From the NCBI GenBank assembly GCA_037043455.1, contig JAWPHD010000243.1, forward strand, positions 156,501-220,500: a DNA stretch of 64,000 nt, in the 5' to 3' direction. Under the pieces are notes generated by a model. That model was not told the origin of the DNA, searched no databases, and saw only the letters and a program-made list of their open reading frames with translations. This DNA is from Cyrtodaria siliqua. Its lineage: Eukaryota > Mollusca > Bivalvia > Adapedonta > Hiatellidae. How positions within the stretch are numbered: position 1 is the stretch's first letter; each line of letters opens with the position of its first letter. A program made the translations under genes and the position numbers. Positions 32,875 through 45,675 of the stretch are shown here, one piece after another.

Positions 32875-33187
32875 TTTAAAGAGACAAATGGAAATCTTGA
32901 TTTTTGGAAACTAGCGGCGTTCCGTTAGTTTTTCTACATAAATTGCATTTGTTCAATCATTAATGTTAAGTATAAGAATCAAACCTTTTGTTTTTGTGTA
33001 TTATTAATTTTTGATATTATTGCACCAACAATATATTAAAACTTATAGTATAATAAGACGAAATAGTGAAGACTTAAAATTTGATTTATTTAAATGTAAC
33101 CAGGGTAAAAGTAAAAATGATACTGGATATATAAATCGAGACACCCATTTCTTTCAAATACTTCAAGATTGGCAAGTGTCCCTTTAA
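32875..33187. mobile_element. MITE, copy B (inverted relative to copy A)
   Basis: Ends TTTAAAGAGACAAATGGAAA and CAAGTGTCCCTTTAAG. The interior is the reverse complement of 27617-27941 with point changes. Confidence 0.7.
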
Positions 33188-33751
33188 GACAATAACACTG
33201 AAGTGTATGCCTATCAGTATGAAACATTTTGTCTTAGTTGTCCATGTATTAAGATGATTCTTATTCAAAATAAATATGGATCAGTTGGGATGAAATTTAA
33301 AAAGGTATATGTTATCATTATTTATGTTGTATAAAATATATTATACCACTAAATATTTTATCAAAACAGAAATTGAACATCTAGATACATTGTAATGTTG
33401 AATAAATGTTGGTGTCAATCTTTGTGATGTAACTTTGTTAGACAAAGTTGCAGCATGTAAATTCAGAATCCCTCTGTAGAGCATTAGTATCCGTTCTTTA
33501 TGAAGCTATGTGAAGTTAATTGTATTTAACTTGATCTTAAAAGGCCCCAATATAATATGTGTTTGTAGCTTAGATTTTAGATTACTTATTACTTACAATT
33601 GTCATAAAAAATTGTTTTGTCTGCAATGTGATAAGGAAATCCATGAGCAGATATGTGATGAAATATAATGTAGAAATAGCATGCTTATCCCAAATCACTA
33701 TCCAATTGCAAAATGCAGAACTTAAATACACAGTTGCAAGATGGAACTGAA

Positions 33752-33965
33752 TGTTGTTTAATGGCTCATCAACACAGTATATGTTATTTAGAGCCGCCCC
33801 AGAGAGAGGGAAAGGATACATAGGTATCCGGGAACCGTTCCCTACTCTTATTATCGAATAGATTCCTATGGTTCTTTAACGTGCTCGGAGGATATACCGA
33901 TACACGGGACCGCCCGGTTTACCTCTCCATCCGACGGACGAGAGTTGCCAGATGGAAAGTTTCAT
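33752..33965 (-). mobile_element. SINE fragment, same family as 38138-38430
   Basis: Shares GGCTCATCAACAC, TTATTTAGAGCCGCCCCA, ATAGATTCCTATGGTTCTTT and AACGTGCTCGGA with the copy at 38.1 kb. The tRNA-like head is missing. Confidence 0.65.
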
Positions 33966-33969
33966 GTGA

Positions 33970-34840
33970 CAGCAAAGAGTCATGACTGTCCCACTTCCTT
34001 TATGGTCTGGTACACGTAAAGACTGCTGTTATCGCCTAATGAGTATCTGTCTTGATTTCTTCCTATACTAGGGTATGCAGATGCTAAAAATATCAAATAT
34101 ATAACAAGTATAGGTACATGTACATTATCTCTGTGTAGATGGTATTATGAAGAATTGAGTTCTTCCTTTCTATTTCTACTGATAGTGAACACAATTAATT
34201 TTAAGAAGGATATGCGGGGTTCTGTTTCACTGATTAACACAGACGTTCAGTGATAGCTTTCATGTGCAGATGTTGTAATATTTCATCTGGCTGTGGCTAA
34301 AACGCGGTCTGGAATTTATCTAGTCAATCCACATACAGGGTATTGATCCAGGTTTTTACAAGATGTCCGCAATTTGATGTTGGTGAGTATTTTTTTCGAG
34401 GATTTATATAGGCGCACGCCCTGACACCCTTCCTCACCCCACTGGAACCTACTCAAACCCAGACACAGAAGGGTGACAATGCCAAGTTTGTTGTACTTCT
34501 GATTTCTGAATTCCGGTTTCCGAATTCCGAAGTTTGAAGGTTGATAGATTGCACGCGTCTATAGGCGAGCTATAATTCCGTAATAAGGCCAAACAAAAAA
34601 ATATGTTTATCTAGGCAGGGCTCTATAATACAGTAGGTAGGGTAAGTACGGATTTATTTTCATATATATAAGGGTGAGAAAATACATACATCTACAAAAT
34701 ACCTTTCAAAAAGCACTGGATCCCCGAGGGGATACGAAAATGTTGGAATAAATTAATAGATGCGGAAAAAAATTAATACATTGGGACGATGTATAAATGT
34801 TTTTATAAACTGTAGCAATGTATAAATGTTTTTTCCCCCA

Positions 34841-34871
<31 letters not shown>

Positions 34872-35295
34872 TTATATATATATAAATATATATATAGGAA
34901 CATAGCATTGTATACCCAAAACAGTCTTGAATTTTATATTTGTTTGCTAAATTGGAAAGAAATGCTAGGTGTCACCAGAACAAAATAGGTATGGTTGGGT
35001 TACCATCGACACATATTTTTTAGCAATGCCGAATTAAGTTGAACGCTCAAATAAAATTAATAATTAATTAGAATTGAACAAAGCAGGTTTTGTTCACTCA
35101 CAACCACCCACCCACCCAACATGATTGAATAGTTTTCATTACACTCGTCTTAACATATTTATCAATTTAATATTTAATAAAATCGTCTCACTGACAAACC
35201 TAAGATTATATTTGGAGAGGGAGAGCGAGAAAAGGAGAGAGAGAGATGTGTGTGTCGATAAAACAAAGAAAATGCCTAATGTGCATTACGATTGA
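33970..35295. other. Gene-less stretch with microsatellite
   Basis: A (TC)n/(TA)n run lies at about 34840-34898, and a GAGA-rich patch at about 35213-35248. No gene is seen. Confidence 0.5.
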
Positions 35296-35296
35296 T

Positions 35297-35461
35297 GCGA
35301 TGGTCGATGGTAATATGCGATGGTCGATGATAAGATGCGATGGTCGTTGGTCCATTGCATCTTAGCATCGACCATCGCAGCTTACCATCGACCATCATAT
35401 CTTACCATCGACCATCGACCTAGGTCGATTCGATGGTCGATTGTAAGATGCGATGGTAAGA
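35297..35461. repeat. Inverted minisatellite array (about 20 bp unit)
   Basis: Units of the type GCGATGGTCGATGGTAAGAT occur about three times forward. About three reverse-complement units follow (CTTACCATCGACCATCG), then further forward units. The array as a whole can fold into a large cruciform. Confidence 0.8.
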
Positions 35462-36684
35462 TTTCCCTAACAGGACACCGTAAAAATGCATAATTATTTG
35501 CCCTTGATATTTAAATAAATCAACATATTTCTCCCAGGTAGACAGCAATCAAATTGCAACATAAGTTTCTTGATTAATTTGGATACATCTACTGCATATG
35601 TATATACTAAAGAATGTTAAGGAAAGTCGAAGATTATAAAAAAAAATCGAGTGTTTTACACTTATACATTGTTTACACATCGGCGTTATGAATACGTATG
35701 TGTCTATACATTAGTATAAACTCTTGTAAAGAATGACTGTTTAGAAAGTTAACATATTTCTAACAAAATTACATAATGTCATTACATTTATTATATAAAA
35801 ATATCCACATTAGATAATAAGACGATATAATATTACCCAAAGCTTATTATCAAGTGTGAAGGATTTCTAACTATATACATTATCTCGTCTTAGATGAAAT
35901 ATTTAGGTCAACCCTATAGATATAACCAAAAACATGTCAAACACATTATTTAATGTTTCAGGTAATACCAGGTTTAATTTGACTATATTAATTCCACATA
36001 TGATGACACTAAAAGTACACCATAGACAAAACATCCGGAGATACTGTCGCTGATGTAAACAGCGAAGACATGCAATTTCTGGCATTTAACCATTCATTAT
36101 CAACAATGACAACATAAGTGATAGGTATTTATGTTATATTGGTTATGTAATATATTTATATGATTGGGAAAAACACAGCGATCATTCGTAAGGAATTTAG
36201 AACCTGAATATAGACGACATGAAGCGTCATGTATTTGTGCAAGGTGGTGTGTAAAACAATGTATTTGTGCAAGGTGGTGTGTAAAACATTCAACGACGGT
36301 TTACAATTATCCTGATTCAAAGAAGTGAAACAATTGTTGTCAATTGGAAAATAATTATATTTGATAATAATGATGTTTTTTTCATTTTTTATTTGTTCAT
36401 ATATATATATCTTGTACAGGGGTCAGGTTCAAAAAATAAAAATACGGAAGCTTGTTCGTGACAAAATTCAGATTTCTTTTTTTAAAATTTATTTTTCGAT
36501 AGTTTTAAAAGTAGTTTATTGCTAATTCAGTAAACAAAGACAGCGAGAGTAATTTTATTTCATGCAATGTGGTAAAATTTATTTCGACAGTTATTTATTT
36601 AATACACCCATGTATATTTCAGGAAGATGACATCTAATAAGATATGACCACACTAGGATTAGCAGATAGAATAGTTTTGAAACA
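35462..36684. other. Gene-less stretch
   Basis: A 31 bp exact tandem duplication lies at 36229-36290 (ATGTATTTGTGCAAGGTGGT twice). Nothing else is recognised. Confidence 0.5.
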
Positions 36685-38137
36685 GTGAAACACTTCAGTA
36701 TGGATACGTGTGTTTTGTGCAGTAAGAATTTGGCAGATGGACAGGAAAATGAAGCACTAAGATCAAAGCTATGTGAGAACCTGAAACATGCGAGCAAAGA
36801 GCGTGGAGATGAAATTGATGTATTTCCCGGACCGACTGTGCATACGAAAGGCAGAGTCAACTATATAAATGTGATCAATGTCGCAGCTTTCAAGAGAAAA
36901 ACAATGGAAAATCTGACGCCAGTTAACCGCGGGTAATGCGATCTGACCGAATTATAATAACGGAGATAAATGGAAAACAAAATGTGGTGATTTTCAAAAC
37001 AACTGCATCTGAGATTTTGCATCAATTCTACAGAATGCATAAGAACGATAATTCATTCAGACACAGAGAAAAGGCGATTAGTTGAAGCTGCTGCTAAACT
37101 AATAAAGAATGATATTAAGTCTACCAATGAATAAAAATCATGCTACCTCTCTTTGTGAAGAAATGGCGTCCGTTGCGGAAGGTGTCGAGTTCCTTCCAAC
37201 TTTTCTTAATGTTCTCCTTCATACATTGTTTGTGGGGAAAGACACTGTTGCTAAAGTAGCTTCAATCGGACAGGCAATAATGCAAGCAGTACGACCAAGA
37301 ATAAGTATCGCCCCACTGCAAATTTGACTTGCTGTGCAGATGCATATGCAGTTTGGTTCTAGATTTTTGATTGATTCACTCTACAAAAATGGGTTTTCTG
37401 CTTCAGAGGTACAAAGGTATGGACGTAGTGTAGCATCAAACCAGGGAACCGAAACCAAGGTTTTATACCGGGTAGATGTTTTCAGCATGTTGCAGATAAT
37501 GTAGACCATAACATCAGAACAATTGATGGATTTAATACATTTCATGGAATGGGCATTATTGCAGCAGTAACTCCAGGCACTCGATCTAGCAAGCCTATAC
37601 CAAAATTAACAGTGTCTACATATGGCATCTTAAGCCTCGGTAGAATAAATATAAGCTTTTACAAACCACAGGACGACAGTATGGCTTCCTTAAAGTATGA
37701 AACACTTCAAATACTTCCAATTTTGGAAGGCACATATAATGCTGACCTGCTACGGAAAATATCCTGGTTACTGACATCCAAGACACCCTCATTGAATGTG
37801 TTCATGCAGATGGTTCAGCATGGTCCTCACCCTGGCAAGTCATCGGTAGTATTCATGAAGATGATTTATTTGAAATCGAGTGATGAATCCTGTATTTATT
37901 CAACTATGAGCGTCGTGAGCGAGCAGGCTAAGCAGTATGACGTTACACCTATTCCCACTTTTGACCAGACTCTGTGGTGAAAGGCATTTGCAATACAACA
38001 TAACGAACTCTCAAATAGTGTTCTGAGGCTGGGAGGACTTCATACTGAAATAAGTTTTCTGGAAGCACTGGTCGTTTGATGGGAGGGTCCGGACTGCAAT
38101 AATTACTGGAGATTATTTATGCCGATACAGCTGTTGT

Positions 38138-38430
38138 ATGTTAAATGTTGAATGTTGCTTAACGGCTCATCAACACGGTATAGGTTATTTAGAGCCGCCC
38201 CAAAGGGGAATTATACAAAGAAATCCGAGAACCCGGCCCTACTCGTATTATAGAATAGATTCCTATAGTTCTTTAACGTGCTCGGATGATAGCCCGATTT
38301 ACGTCCCCATCCGACAGACAAGCCTAAGGGAAAGTGTCTTGCCCAAGAACACACAGACGAGAATTGAACCCGGTACTTCCGGGTACAAATCCGCAGCGCT
38401 ACCGACTGCGCAACGTCAGCACTCAACAGT
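38138..38430 (-). mobile_element. tRNA-derived SINE inserted in the transposon gene
   Basis: Read on the minus strand, the head near 38425 contains GCGCAGTCGGTAGCGCTGCG and a B-box-like GGGTTCAATTC, both tRNA-like pol III promoter elements. The body follows (CTTGGGCAAGACACTTTCCC, ATCCGAGCACGTTAAAG), then a tail ending near GTTGATGAGCCGTTAAGCAA. It splits the transposon gene between 38130 and 38435. Confidence 0.75.
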
Positions 38431-39359
38431 ACATATTCTCATTGGATAGCGATATCAACAGCGATAAGGGGACACATTCTCATAGAAGTAGTCTTTAATT
38501 GTATTGTGTTGTCTAAAGTACACCATGTACCTCTCCAATCAACAGAGGCTTACAATTCATTATCAGAAGTGGAAAAAAGTCAACAAGTACAAGCACAAGT
38601 ATAACACACTCATGCGCAGGCACCTTTTGATATTCCGATGAAGAATGTATTGAATCGGATATAATAAATCCAGAAAGTGAAAAGCAAAATGACTTGACAG
38701 TGGCAGAAGAACTCATGTGAAAATTGCTAAGCAATGAATAAGACATATACACATTATGGGCTTTCTACGGATTTGGTAATTGAGCAAATGCTAATGCGGA
38801 GTATGAAAACATCTGGCGATCTCACAAGAGGTCGAGGCTTTTCTGAAGTGCAGAGAATGGATTGGTTGTTATCTAACCCAGCATTTGCGGAAGTAAATCA
38901 GGCGATGCAAGACCTGACTGGTGTTCTATACACATCAACTGAACAGCACAAAGACAGCAGCAATACCAGAATATCAAGGGATTTCAACGATATGACTAAA
39001 CTAGCGTGGTTTCTTGAAACAAGAAATCCATTTAGTGAAGACCCTTCCATCGATAGTATAGCTAGCGGTATACTTGCAGATCAGACAGTTAAGTTGACAG
39101 TGCCAAAGAAATTGGAAAAGACATTGTGAAATCCATGGAAGGGACTTTTGTAAAAGGGTATTCTTTTAAGAAGAAAAGAACAGGCAATAACACTGAATTC
39201 TAAATTGCTCTGAAAATAAGTGATGAAACAGTACACGTTGATCCGCAGTTATTGTTTCAAGGATTAGATTCTGCTGCTAGAGGAATGATTCCTAATGAAG
39301 AGCTATCTACGATGTTCATACATGAATTGTGCACTTACATTCCTGCGCTATTTGTTAAA

Positions 39360-40370
39360 GAATAATACTTCTCCGTATCTTGATGACATGCTCAGTATTG
39401 ATAATCCGTGCTTTGCTCATATGGTTACAAACATTTATCCACCAGAGCTCACGTTGAATAAAGCCAACAGTTCGGATACAGTAACAGCGTTTCTCGATCT
39501 TCACCTCTCGATTTCAAATCATTGTATTCATACTAAAATCTATGATAAGAGAGATGATTTCAATTTTAACATCGTTAACTATCCACACCTGGATGGACAT
39601 GTACCTCGTGCTACCTCATATCTCGTATATCTACCAGCTCATTCGATTTGCTAGAGCGTGTAATGATGTTATAGACTTGAATGATCGAAATCAAGTTATT
39701 ACAAGTAAACTTCTTCAGCAGAGTTTTCTTCATCACAAACTACGTAGATCTTTCTCTAAATTCTACCGCCGCAACGAGGGCCTGCTGGAAAAGTACAACA
39801 CCAACCTTAAGACACTTCTGCGACTAGGCATATAACAACCCTCATTTTATGGAGATGTGGTCTATAAACTTCGAAAGTTAAAGGGGTCTGACGGGTTTCC
39901 TGACCGCTTTACAAATTTAATCAGTAAGTTCGTCAGGATATAACCCTTTGGTTTTACAGCGCACTGCATATTTAGTGATTGACCCCTCGACAGTCAGTCA
40001 TTACGCTTCACTTTTCACTTTTCACTTGTGCGATGACTGGACTACCTCTTGGGACTCTATGATGGTACCTACTGAAACCCCAACTAAGGGAGGTGGGTGC
40101 ATGAGCTTTTGTCCCTTGGGTTTTTCTGGTCGTACCCTAGATTGGTTTTCTCTTTAGCTGCAACTACTATGGTTGTTCAGTACGATTCTGGATACATCCT
40201 GAGATGTCTTATTATTTTGTATGTGTTTCTTTAGTTAGTTTCTCAGGATGTGGACTTTATTGTTAGAGAATTCCTTTTAATGGGATGTAGTTTTGTTTAC
40301 ACTGTCTTGCCTATTTGGGCGCTGAAGACAGGATAATAGGATGTAATTTATGCGCGCAATATTTCATCAA
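39360..40370 (+). mobile_element. 5'-truncated retroelement fragment (RT C-terminus and 3' UTR)
   Basis: Begins just before the RT catalytic motif SPYLDDMLS. It continues LTLNKANSSDTVTAFLDLHL, KIYDKRDDFNFNIVNYPH and LLEKYNTNLKTLL in two frames to about 40150, and ends in a 3' UTR (CAGGATAATAGG near 40330). It is the same family as the minus-strand copy at 41785-43470. It is inserted in the transposon gene at about 39360 and 40370, apparently with loss of the gene segment at that point. The RT class is not assigned; Penelope-like is possible. Confidence 0.75.
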
Positions 40371-40975
40371 CAAGTACGGAAGTGATACTGTGGTAGTATT
40401 GATGGTTACTCAGTCGAGCCTTCTACAAAAGATACCTCACACCTACGGCGTAATGCTGGTCATGTAGGGAAGACAATAAACTTTCTAAGTGTCATGACAA
40501 TGAACATGAAAAAGGATATGTTTCTTGCTAACTCGAAGAACAAGCAACGTTTTATATGCATGTTAAGTGAGAAGATGCTAAATGCCAGTGGAATTAAAAG
40601 ACATCACACAGTTGGGGATGCAGATGTGCTGATAGTAACTACGGCAGTTGAACATGCAGGAAGTAAGCCAACAGTTTTGATCGGAGATGATAAGGATTTG
40701 TTAGTGCTTCTGTGTTATTACGCCAGTAACGAAACTCACAGCATATACTTCAACTCTGAACAAAAGAAGAACATGAAATAAAAACGAAAGATCTGGGACA
40801 TTAATCAAACAAATAACAAGATTGGAGAAGAAATATGCAAGAACATACTTTTCATACATGCTATACTTGGATGTGAAACAACATCTCGCCCATTCGGCAT
40901 TAGTAAGAGATTATCGCTGACGAAATTCAAAACAAATCAAAACTTCCGCGAGAGTGCAGGGGAGGAGGCCTTATA

Positions 40976-41277
40976 ATAATAATAATATTTTTTTTATTTA
41001 ACGAATTGAATTGAATTGGATTTTATAGTCGCACCAACAGCTAAGGTCATATGGGGACTTTCCAGTTTCCATTGGTGGAGGAAGACCCCAGGTGCCCCTC
41101 CGGGCAATTTTCGTGCACGGGCGGGCACCTGGGTAGAACCACCGACGTTCCGCAAGCCAGCTGGATAGCTTCCTCACATAAAGATTCCTAGGCCCCTGAG
41201 GGATCAAACCTACAGCGGTGAGGGGCAAGTGATTTCAAGTCAGAGACGTTAACCACTCGGCCACGGGCGCCCCGAAT
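40976..41277 (-). mobile_element. Meta-SINE-like tRNA-derived SINE, full length
   Basis: On the minus strand the head at 41277 reads CGCCCGTGGCCGAGTGGTTA (A box) and GGTTTGATCCC (B box). The body contains GGAACGTCGGTGGTTCTACC and GGTCTTCCTCCACCAATGG. It then runs through GTTGGTGCGACTATAAAATC to an ATTCA tail and an (AAT)n end near 40976. The body resembles the central domain shared by molluscan Meta-SINEs. Confidence 0.8.
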
Positions 41278-41279
41278 GT

Positions 41280-43470
41280 TAAAACACATTAAAAAGAAAT
41301 ATGAAAATATCGGACAGGGAAAGTAGCATTCAAGGAGGACAGTCAACCACAAAACACAGAAACAAACATGCAAACAGACAAACAAGAAGGCAAAAGTAAT
41401 AATAAAAGCAAATGGCATCACAAACACAAAAGGGTTGACAATAGGGCTACCGCCTTGGAACGGTCAGTGGCAAAGTAGGCCACTGGGGGTTTTAAACCGT
41501 TTCTAGGGTGCACCAAACCTCACACTTACCCTACGGTCATCCCACTAAAACAGGACAGTGTAATTAAAGAAATCCCCGCCATGATTAGGGCAGCATCAAT
41601 AGGCAATATAAGAATAACACAAACATGATCGTGTAAATATAATACAAAAAACACAAGAGCCTAGAAAGCCAAAATGAAGGTACTCAATTACTTGGCAGAA
41701 GTCAGAGCACCAAGAGAATAAACCATTAAGGGCACGACAAGAAAGATCATAGACAAACATAAAACGCCACCGTCCCAATGGGTTTTAGGTAGGCGTCATC
41801 ATAGGGTCCACAGCCTGTCCGGTCATCGTACAATTAAAGAGGAAAGCATAGTGGCGAACTGTAAAAGGGTCCACCACCAAGCATGAAGTACGTTGCAAAT
41901 TGATAGGGTCATAACCTCTTTTGATAAACTTTTTAACAAGTTTAACAAAGATAGTATGAAAGTGATCTTGACCAAGAATCTTACGAAGTTTATCAATCAC
42001 ATCACCATAGAAGTCAGGTTGTGATAGTCCTTGTCGCAGAATCCTTAAATTACTTTTAAATTTGGAAAGAAGATCAGGGTTACGATAATACAATTTTGCA
42101 AAGGTTTTGCAAAGGTTTTACGAAGTTTATGGTAACGATAACCCTGATTGAGTAGCTTTTTAGTTATACAAAGATTACGAATAGTAAAGTCCTCAACTCG
42201 AGTACAAGCTCTTGAAAAACGAATAAGTTGAGACACATACACCCCATAAGAAATTGCTCGGGGAACATCCCCATCCAAGAGGGGGTAATTAACAATGTCA
42301 AAATTAACATCATCTCTCTTGTCATAGATTTTGCTAATTATTTCACCATTTTCAATCGAGAGATCTCAATCAAGAAAAGAATCGTTATTATCAGATATAT
42401 TAGCTTTATGTCATCCAGATATCGAGAGGTGTCATTAAAAGCTTCAATAATATCTTCCTGGGTATCTGGTGAAAGACTCAACATGAAATCCCTTTCATAG
42501 CAAAATAAAAACAAATCTGCGACAAGTGATGCACATTTCGTACCCATAGTGATACCAACAATTTGTCTATAAACGGTGATATCATACCTGCCGAAAATAT
42601 TATCCAATAGGAAGTTGAGTGCTTCACAAACTTCATAGCAAGTCCACATAATATAATTGTCTAAACTGCCGTTAGTAAAAAACGCTTTAATATTATTGCA
42701 TGCCAAAAATGAAGTATTTTCTCTAGCGAATGTTTTTTTAATTAGAGAAATTAGCTTGATTTGGTAAGTTTGTATATAGTGTAGAGAAGTCATAAGTGCT
42801 TATTGATGAAACTTGACCTTTATTGAACATTTTATCAAGAACGTCTCCTGAAATTTTTATAGACCAAAATAAATTAATCCCAGAGTTAAGTTTTATCACA
42901 ATATAGTTTAACGTTATCTTTAACGGCAGTATGACAAGAAGTTAAAAGTTTGGAGATGTTTGTTGTGGTGCAGGCACTAGAATTAGAAATAAATCGAGCC
43001 TTATACGGATTTTATTTAATTTAGGAATCCAGTAAATGGTAGGCAGTTTATTTTCCTTATCATTTACATCAGCCTTAAAAGTAGTGCATCGAGTGGTATG
43101 TGAGGAAACAAAACCATCCTCAGTAGAATTAACTGGAGTATACGCATTGGTGCTGCCGAGTTTCAGAGATAAAACATTGACGTAATGTAGGCGTCAAACA
43201 ATAATTACATTATTAGCTGCTTTATCTGAAGGAACTAAAACAAATTTATTGTGAAATTCCTGAATTCCCAATTTTAAATTACGAAAGGAAAATCTAGGTC
43301 TCGGAGGAAATAAAGAGGGGTTAGCATTATAAAAGATAATACGTGTATCTATAATTTTAAGAATTGACTTTTTCCAAGTAGAAATCGAGTTTGGGTCCGC
43401 ATGTTCTCTACGACACCATTTTATACTAAAATCTTCAATGAGTGGGCGATCTGGGCACGACAGGCATTAA
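41280..43470 (-). pseudogene. Retroelement reverse transcriptase, minus-strand copy (broken)
   Basis: Frames on the minus strand follow one RT family in order. They are: RPLIEDFSIKWCRREHADPN (43450); LVPSDKAANNVIIV then stop (43215); KLPTIYWIPKLNK and ARFISNSSACTTT (43040-42960); TFARENTSFLACN (42728); YRQIVGITMGTKCASLVADL (42560); ERDFMLSLSPDTQ (42490); RYLDDI (42418), the YxDD catalytic site; DGDVPRAISYGVYVSQLI (42270); and LVVDPFTVRHYAFLFNC (41855). The 3' UTR runs to about 41280. Frames change several times. It abuts the SINE at 40976-41277. Confidence 0.8.
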
Positions 43471-43859
43471 AACCAATAGTTGACGCTAATCATTATGCAT
43501 CTAAAATACATGCACTGTCTTATTTTCAATGTGGCCTTCGAACAATAATGCTATACAAGTTATAAATACATATAAAAACATTCATACTCATGCGCACACA
43601 CGCAAACATCCATATACACAACAATTCTACAAATCCGAATAACACTCATAATACCTAATACATTCATAATATTCTTAATTCATAATCAAGATATCCATAG
43701 TGTCATAAATGAAGGATATTTAAGCAATGACATTCATACAGTGCCAGTTTCACTCAAGAAAAAAATAAGATAAAAATAACAAAAAAAAAAAATAAAAAAA
43801 ATAACAGCAACACAACAGTGACACAATTATATAGTAATATCAGCTAGTTTATATCTTGT
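43471..43859. other. Gene-less spacer
   Basis: AT-rich, with an A-rich run at about 43776-43805. No gene is seen. Confidence 0.5.
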
Positions 43860-45410
43860 TTTTGGGAAATAAATTGTTTTAAATTGTTTTCATACGAATT
43901 AAGGCAATTAATGTTACGTATACGTAAAGGAGTTGTATTCCATACTAGTGTACTCTAATAGCTGAAAGAATCTTTAAACGAGTTGGTTCGATGTTGCACT
44001 GGAACAAGATACTTTCGCTTAATGGCACGCAACATACAGTTTTCATTGTGAGAGAAGTTAATTAGATCTGACAGGTATTTTGATACTAGTTCATTTTTAC
44101 ATTTAAAAATTAATATTCCTATATGATATAAATAAGACATCGGTTTTCGAATGATAGCAAAACCGATTTTTTAAACATTAACTTTGAATTAGTATTTAAG
44201 TCTTTATTCAGTATTATTCGTGCTGCCTTCTTTTGAATTGTTGTTATTTTCATGATATCAGCTTTAAAAGCAACTCCTTTTCTCAAGATAGTGCAACAAT
44301 AGTCAGACGATGACAAAATGTAAGCGTTATAAAATATTTTCATATATCATATGTTAAAAAGTAAATAATATGTTTTAATAATGCACTTTTAGTATTGAGA
44401 GTTGAACAGACTTTAGATATTCGATACTTCCACGATAGTGTATTATCAATATATATACCTAGTAGGTTATGTACAGATACTTTTTCTATTAAGACATAGT
44501 CAATATATAAAAACATTTCTTTGGCATTTTTAACCTTATATTTTGTGAAGATAAGCATACATTAATTTTTGATGGATGCAGTGCCATGTTATTAACGTAA
44601 CACCAACTTTTGACAGCATTCAGATGTTCCTGTAATTTTTTCTCGATCACATCTATATTATGATCAGATTCATAGAGTCATCTGAATACAGATCAATATT
44701 TATTGCATTTGATGATAATGATATGTCGTTAATATACAGGAGAGACAGTAGAGGGCCTAGTATGGAGCTGGAGCCCTGAGGAACACCTGATTTTATAATC
44801 ATTTGCTCAGAAAACTGGCCATTAACCTTCATTCTTTGCTTGCGATTACTTAAATATTAAATAATAAATGAACGATTTAATTGTTTTGTTTGAGAAATGA
44901 TACAAGTTAAGTTAATACAATAGTGTTTGATGATGCACAAGATCAAATGCCTTTTTTAAGTCGAGAAAAATTGCTCCTATATATTTGCAGAAACTATGTC
45001 TATAAACCATGAATCAATTAGCCTTGTTAAAGCAGTTTAAAAGGAGTGCAGTTTTTTAAATCCACATTGTTTCATATGTAAAAGATCAGTTGTTCGAAAA
45101 TATTTATGTAATTGGGTCGCTATGTGAAGTTAGAAAACATTTAAAATGGTCGGAAAAATACATTGGCATGGTTCCCCAGTTTTAAAAACTGGATTAACAA
45201 ATGCTTTTTTAAGAGAATCAGGGAATATTCCATAATGTATACTACTGTTAATTATATGTGTGCAAAAGTATAATTTAAATGGTCCCCACAATATTTAATA
45301 ATTCTAGGTCCTATTCCACCAAGTCCTGAGATCACATAACATCTAATTAGTTTAACCTCGCACTGTGTTATTTCTAAGAAATCTACAACAGAACAGAAGA
45401 GAAAATACCC
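43860..45410 (-). pseudogene. Non-LTR retrotransposon reverse transcriptase (broken)
   Basis: Minus-strand phrases appear in LINE RT order. They are: VNPVFKTGEPC (45190); KQCGFKKLHSF and LTRLIDSW (45060-45010); a GAIFLDLKKAFD-like segment (44960); SILGPLLSLLYINDISLSS (44760), followed by LYSDDS, the YxDD site; LLGIYIDNTLSWKYRI (44470); FYNAYILSSSDYC (44335); and the C-terminal HRTNSFKDSFSY (43990). Frames shift repeatedly. This is a different RT family from the one at 41.3-43.5 kb. Confidence 0.75.
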
Positions 45411-45426
45411 CCAGGGCCTTCGGAGA

Positions 45427-45675
45427 GTGGGGGAGGATGAAGGGCCCGACAGGACGGATTTAACGGTAATGAACAGGCGAGCGCAACGGACTTTGACTGG
45501 AGAAAACATATCAGTGGTGTGTCACTGCGGGAAGGTTTGCAAGAATCAGCGAGGATTGAAGATCCATCGGACGAAGAGCGGCTGTCAGTTACGTGAGAAA
45601 CATCAGCAACGCACAGGTGTACCTGGTGAGACGGGGGAGATATCTATTCAGGTGTCCAACCACAGTACTGGATGA
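45427..45675 (+). pseudogene. Zinc-finger fragment of a retroelement ORF
   Basis: An 82-codon frame contains CHCGKVCKNQRGLKIHRTKS, a C2H2-like finger that I associate with N-terminal parts of RT elements in molluscs and corals. Downstream to 45970 there is only degraded sequence. It is adjacent to the LINE remnant on the opposite strand, so it comes from a separate insertion. Confidence 0.45.

Larger units (their letters stand above)
36685..40975 (+). pseudogene. Transposon-type gene with PIN-like nuclease region (dead, nested insertions)
   Basis: Plus-strand segments read in order like one protein of a transposon-associated family common in molluscs and cnidarians (recognised by memory of phrases). 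They are: N-terminal CVLC cysteines (36700); FVGKDTVAKVASIGQAIMQA (37228); FHGMGIIAAVTPG (37540); HGPHPGKSSVVFMKM (37825); EQAKQYDVTPIPTFDQTLW then TGA (37978); GLSTDLVIEQMLMRSMKT (38760); FTGVLYTSTEQH-like (38918); VHVDPQLLFQGL (39235); and, after an insertion, the acidic phrases DGYSVEPSTKD (about 40400) and TVLIGDDKDLLVLLCYYAS (40674). The last two look like the metal-binding Asp positions of a PIN/flap-nuclease-like fold, which is inference. Several stops and frameshifts. A SINE and a retroelement fragment interrupt it, and the segment before DGYS is missing. Confidence 0.6.
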
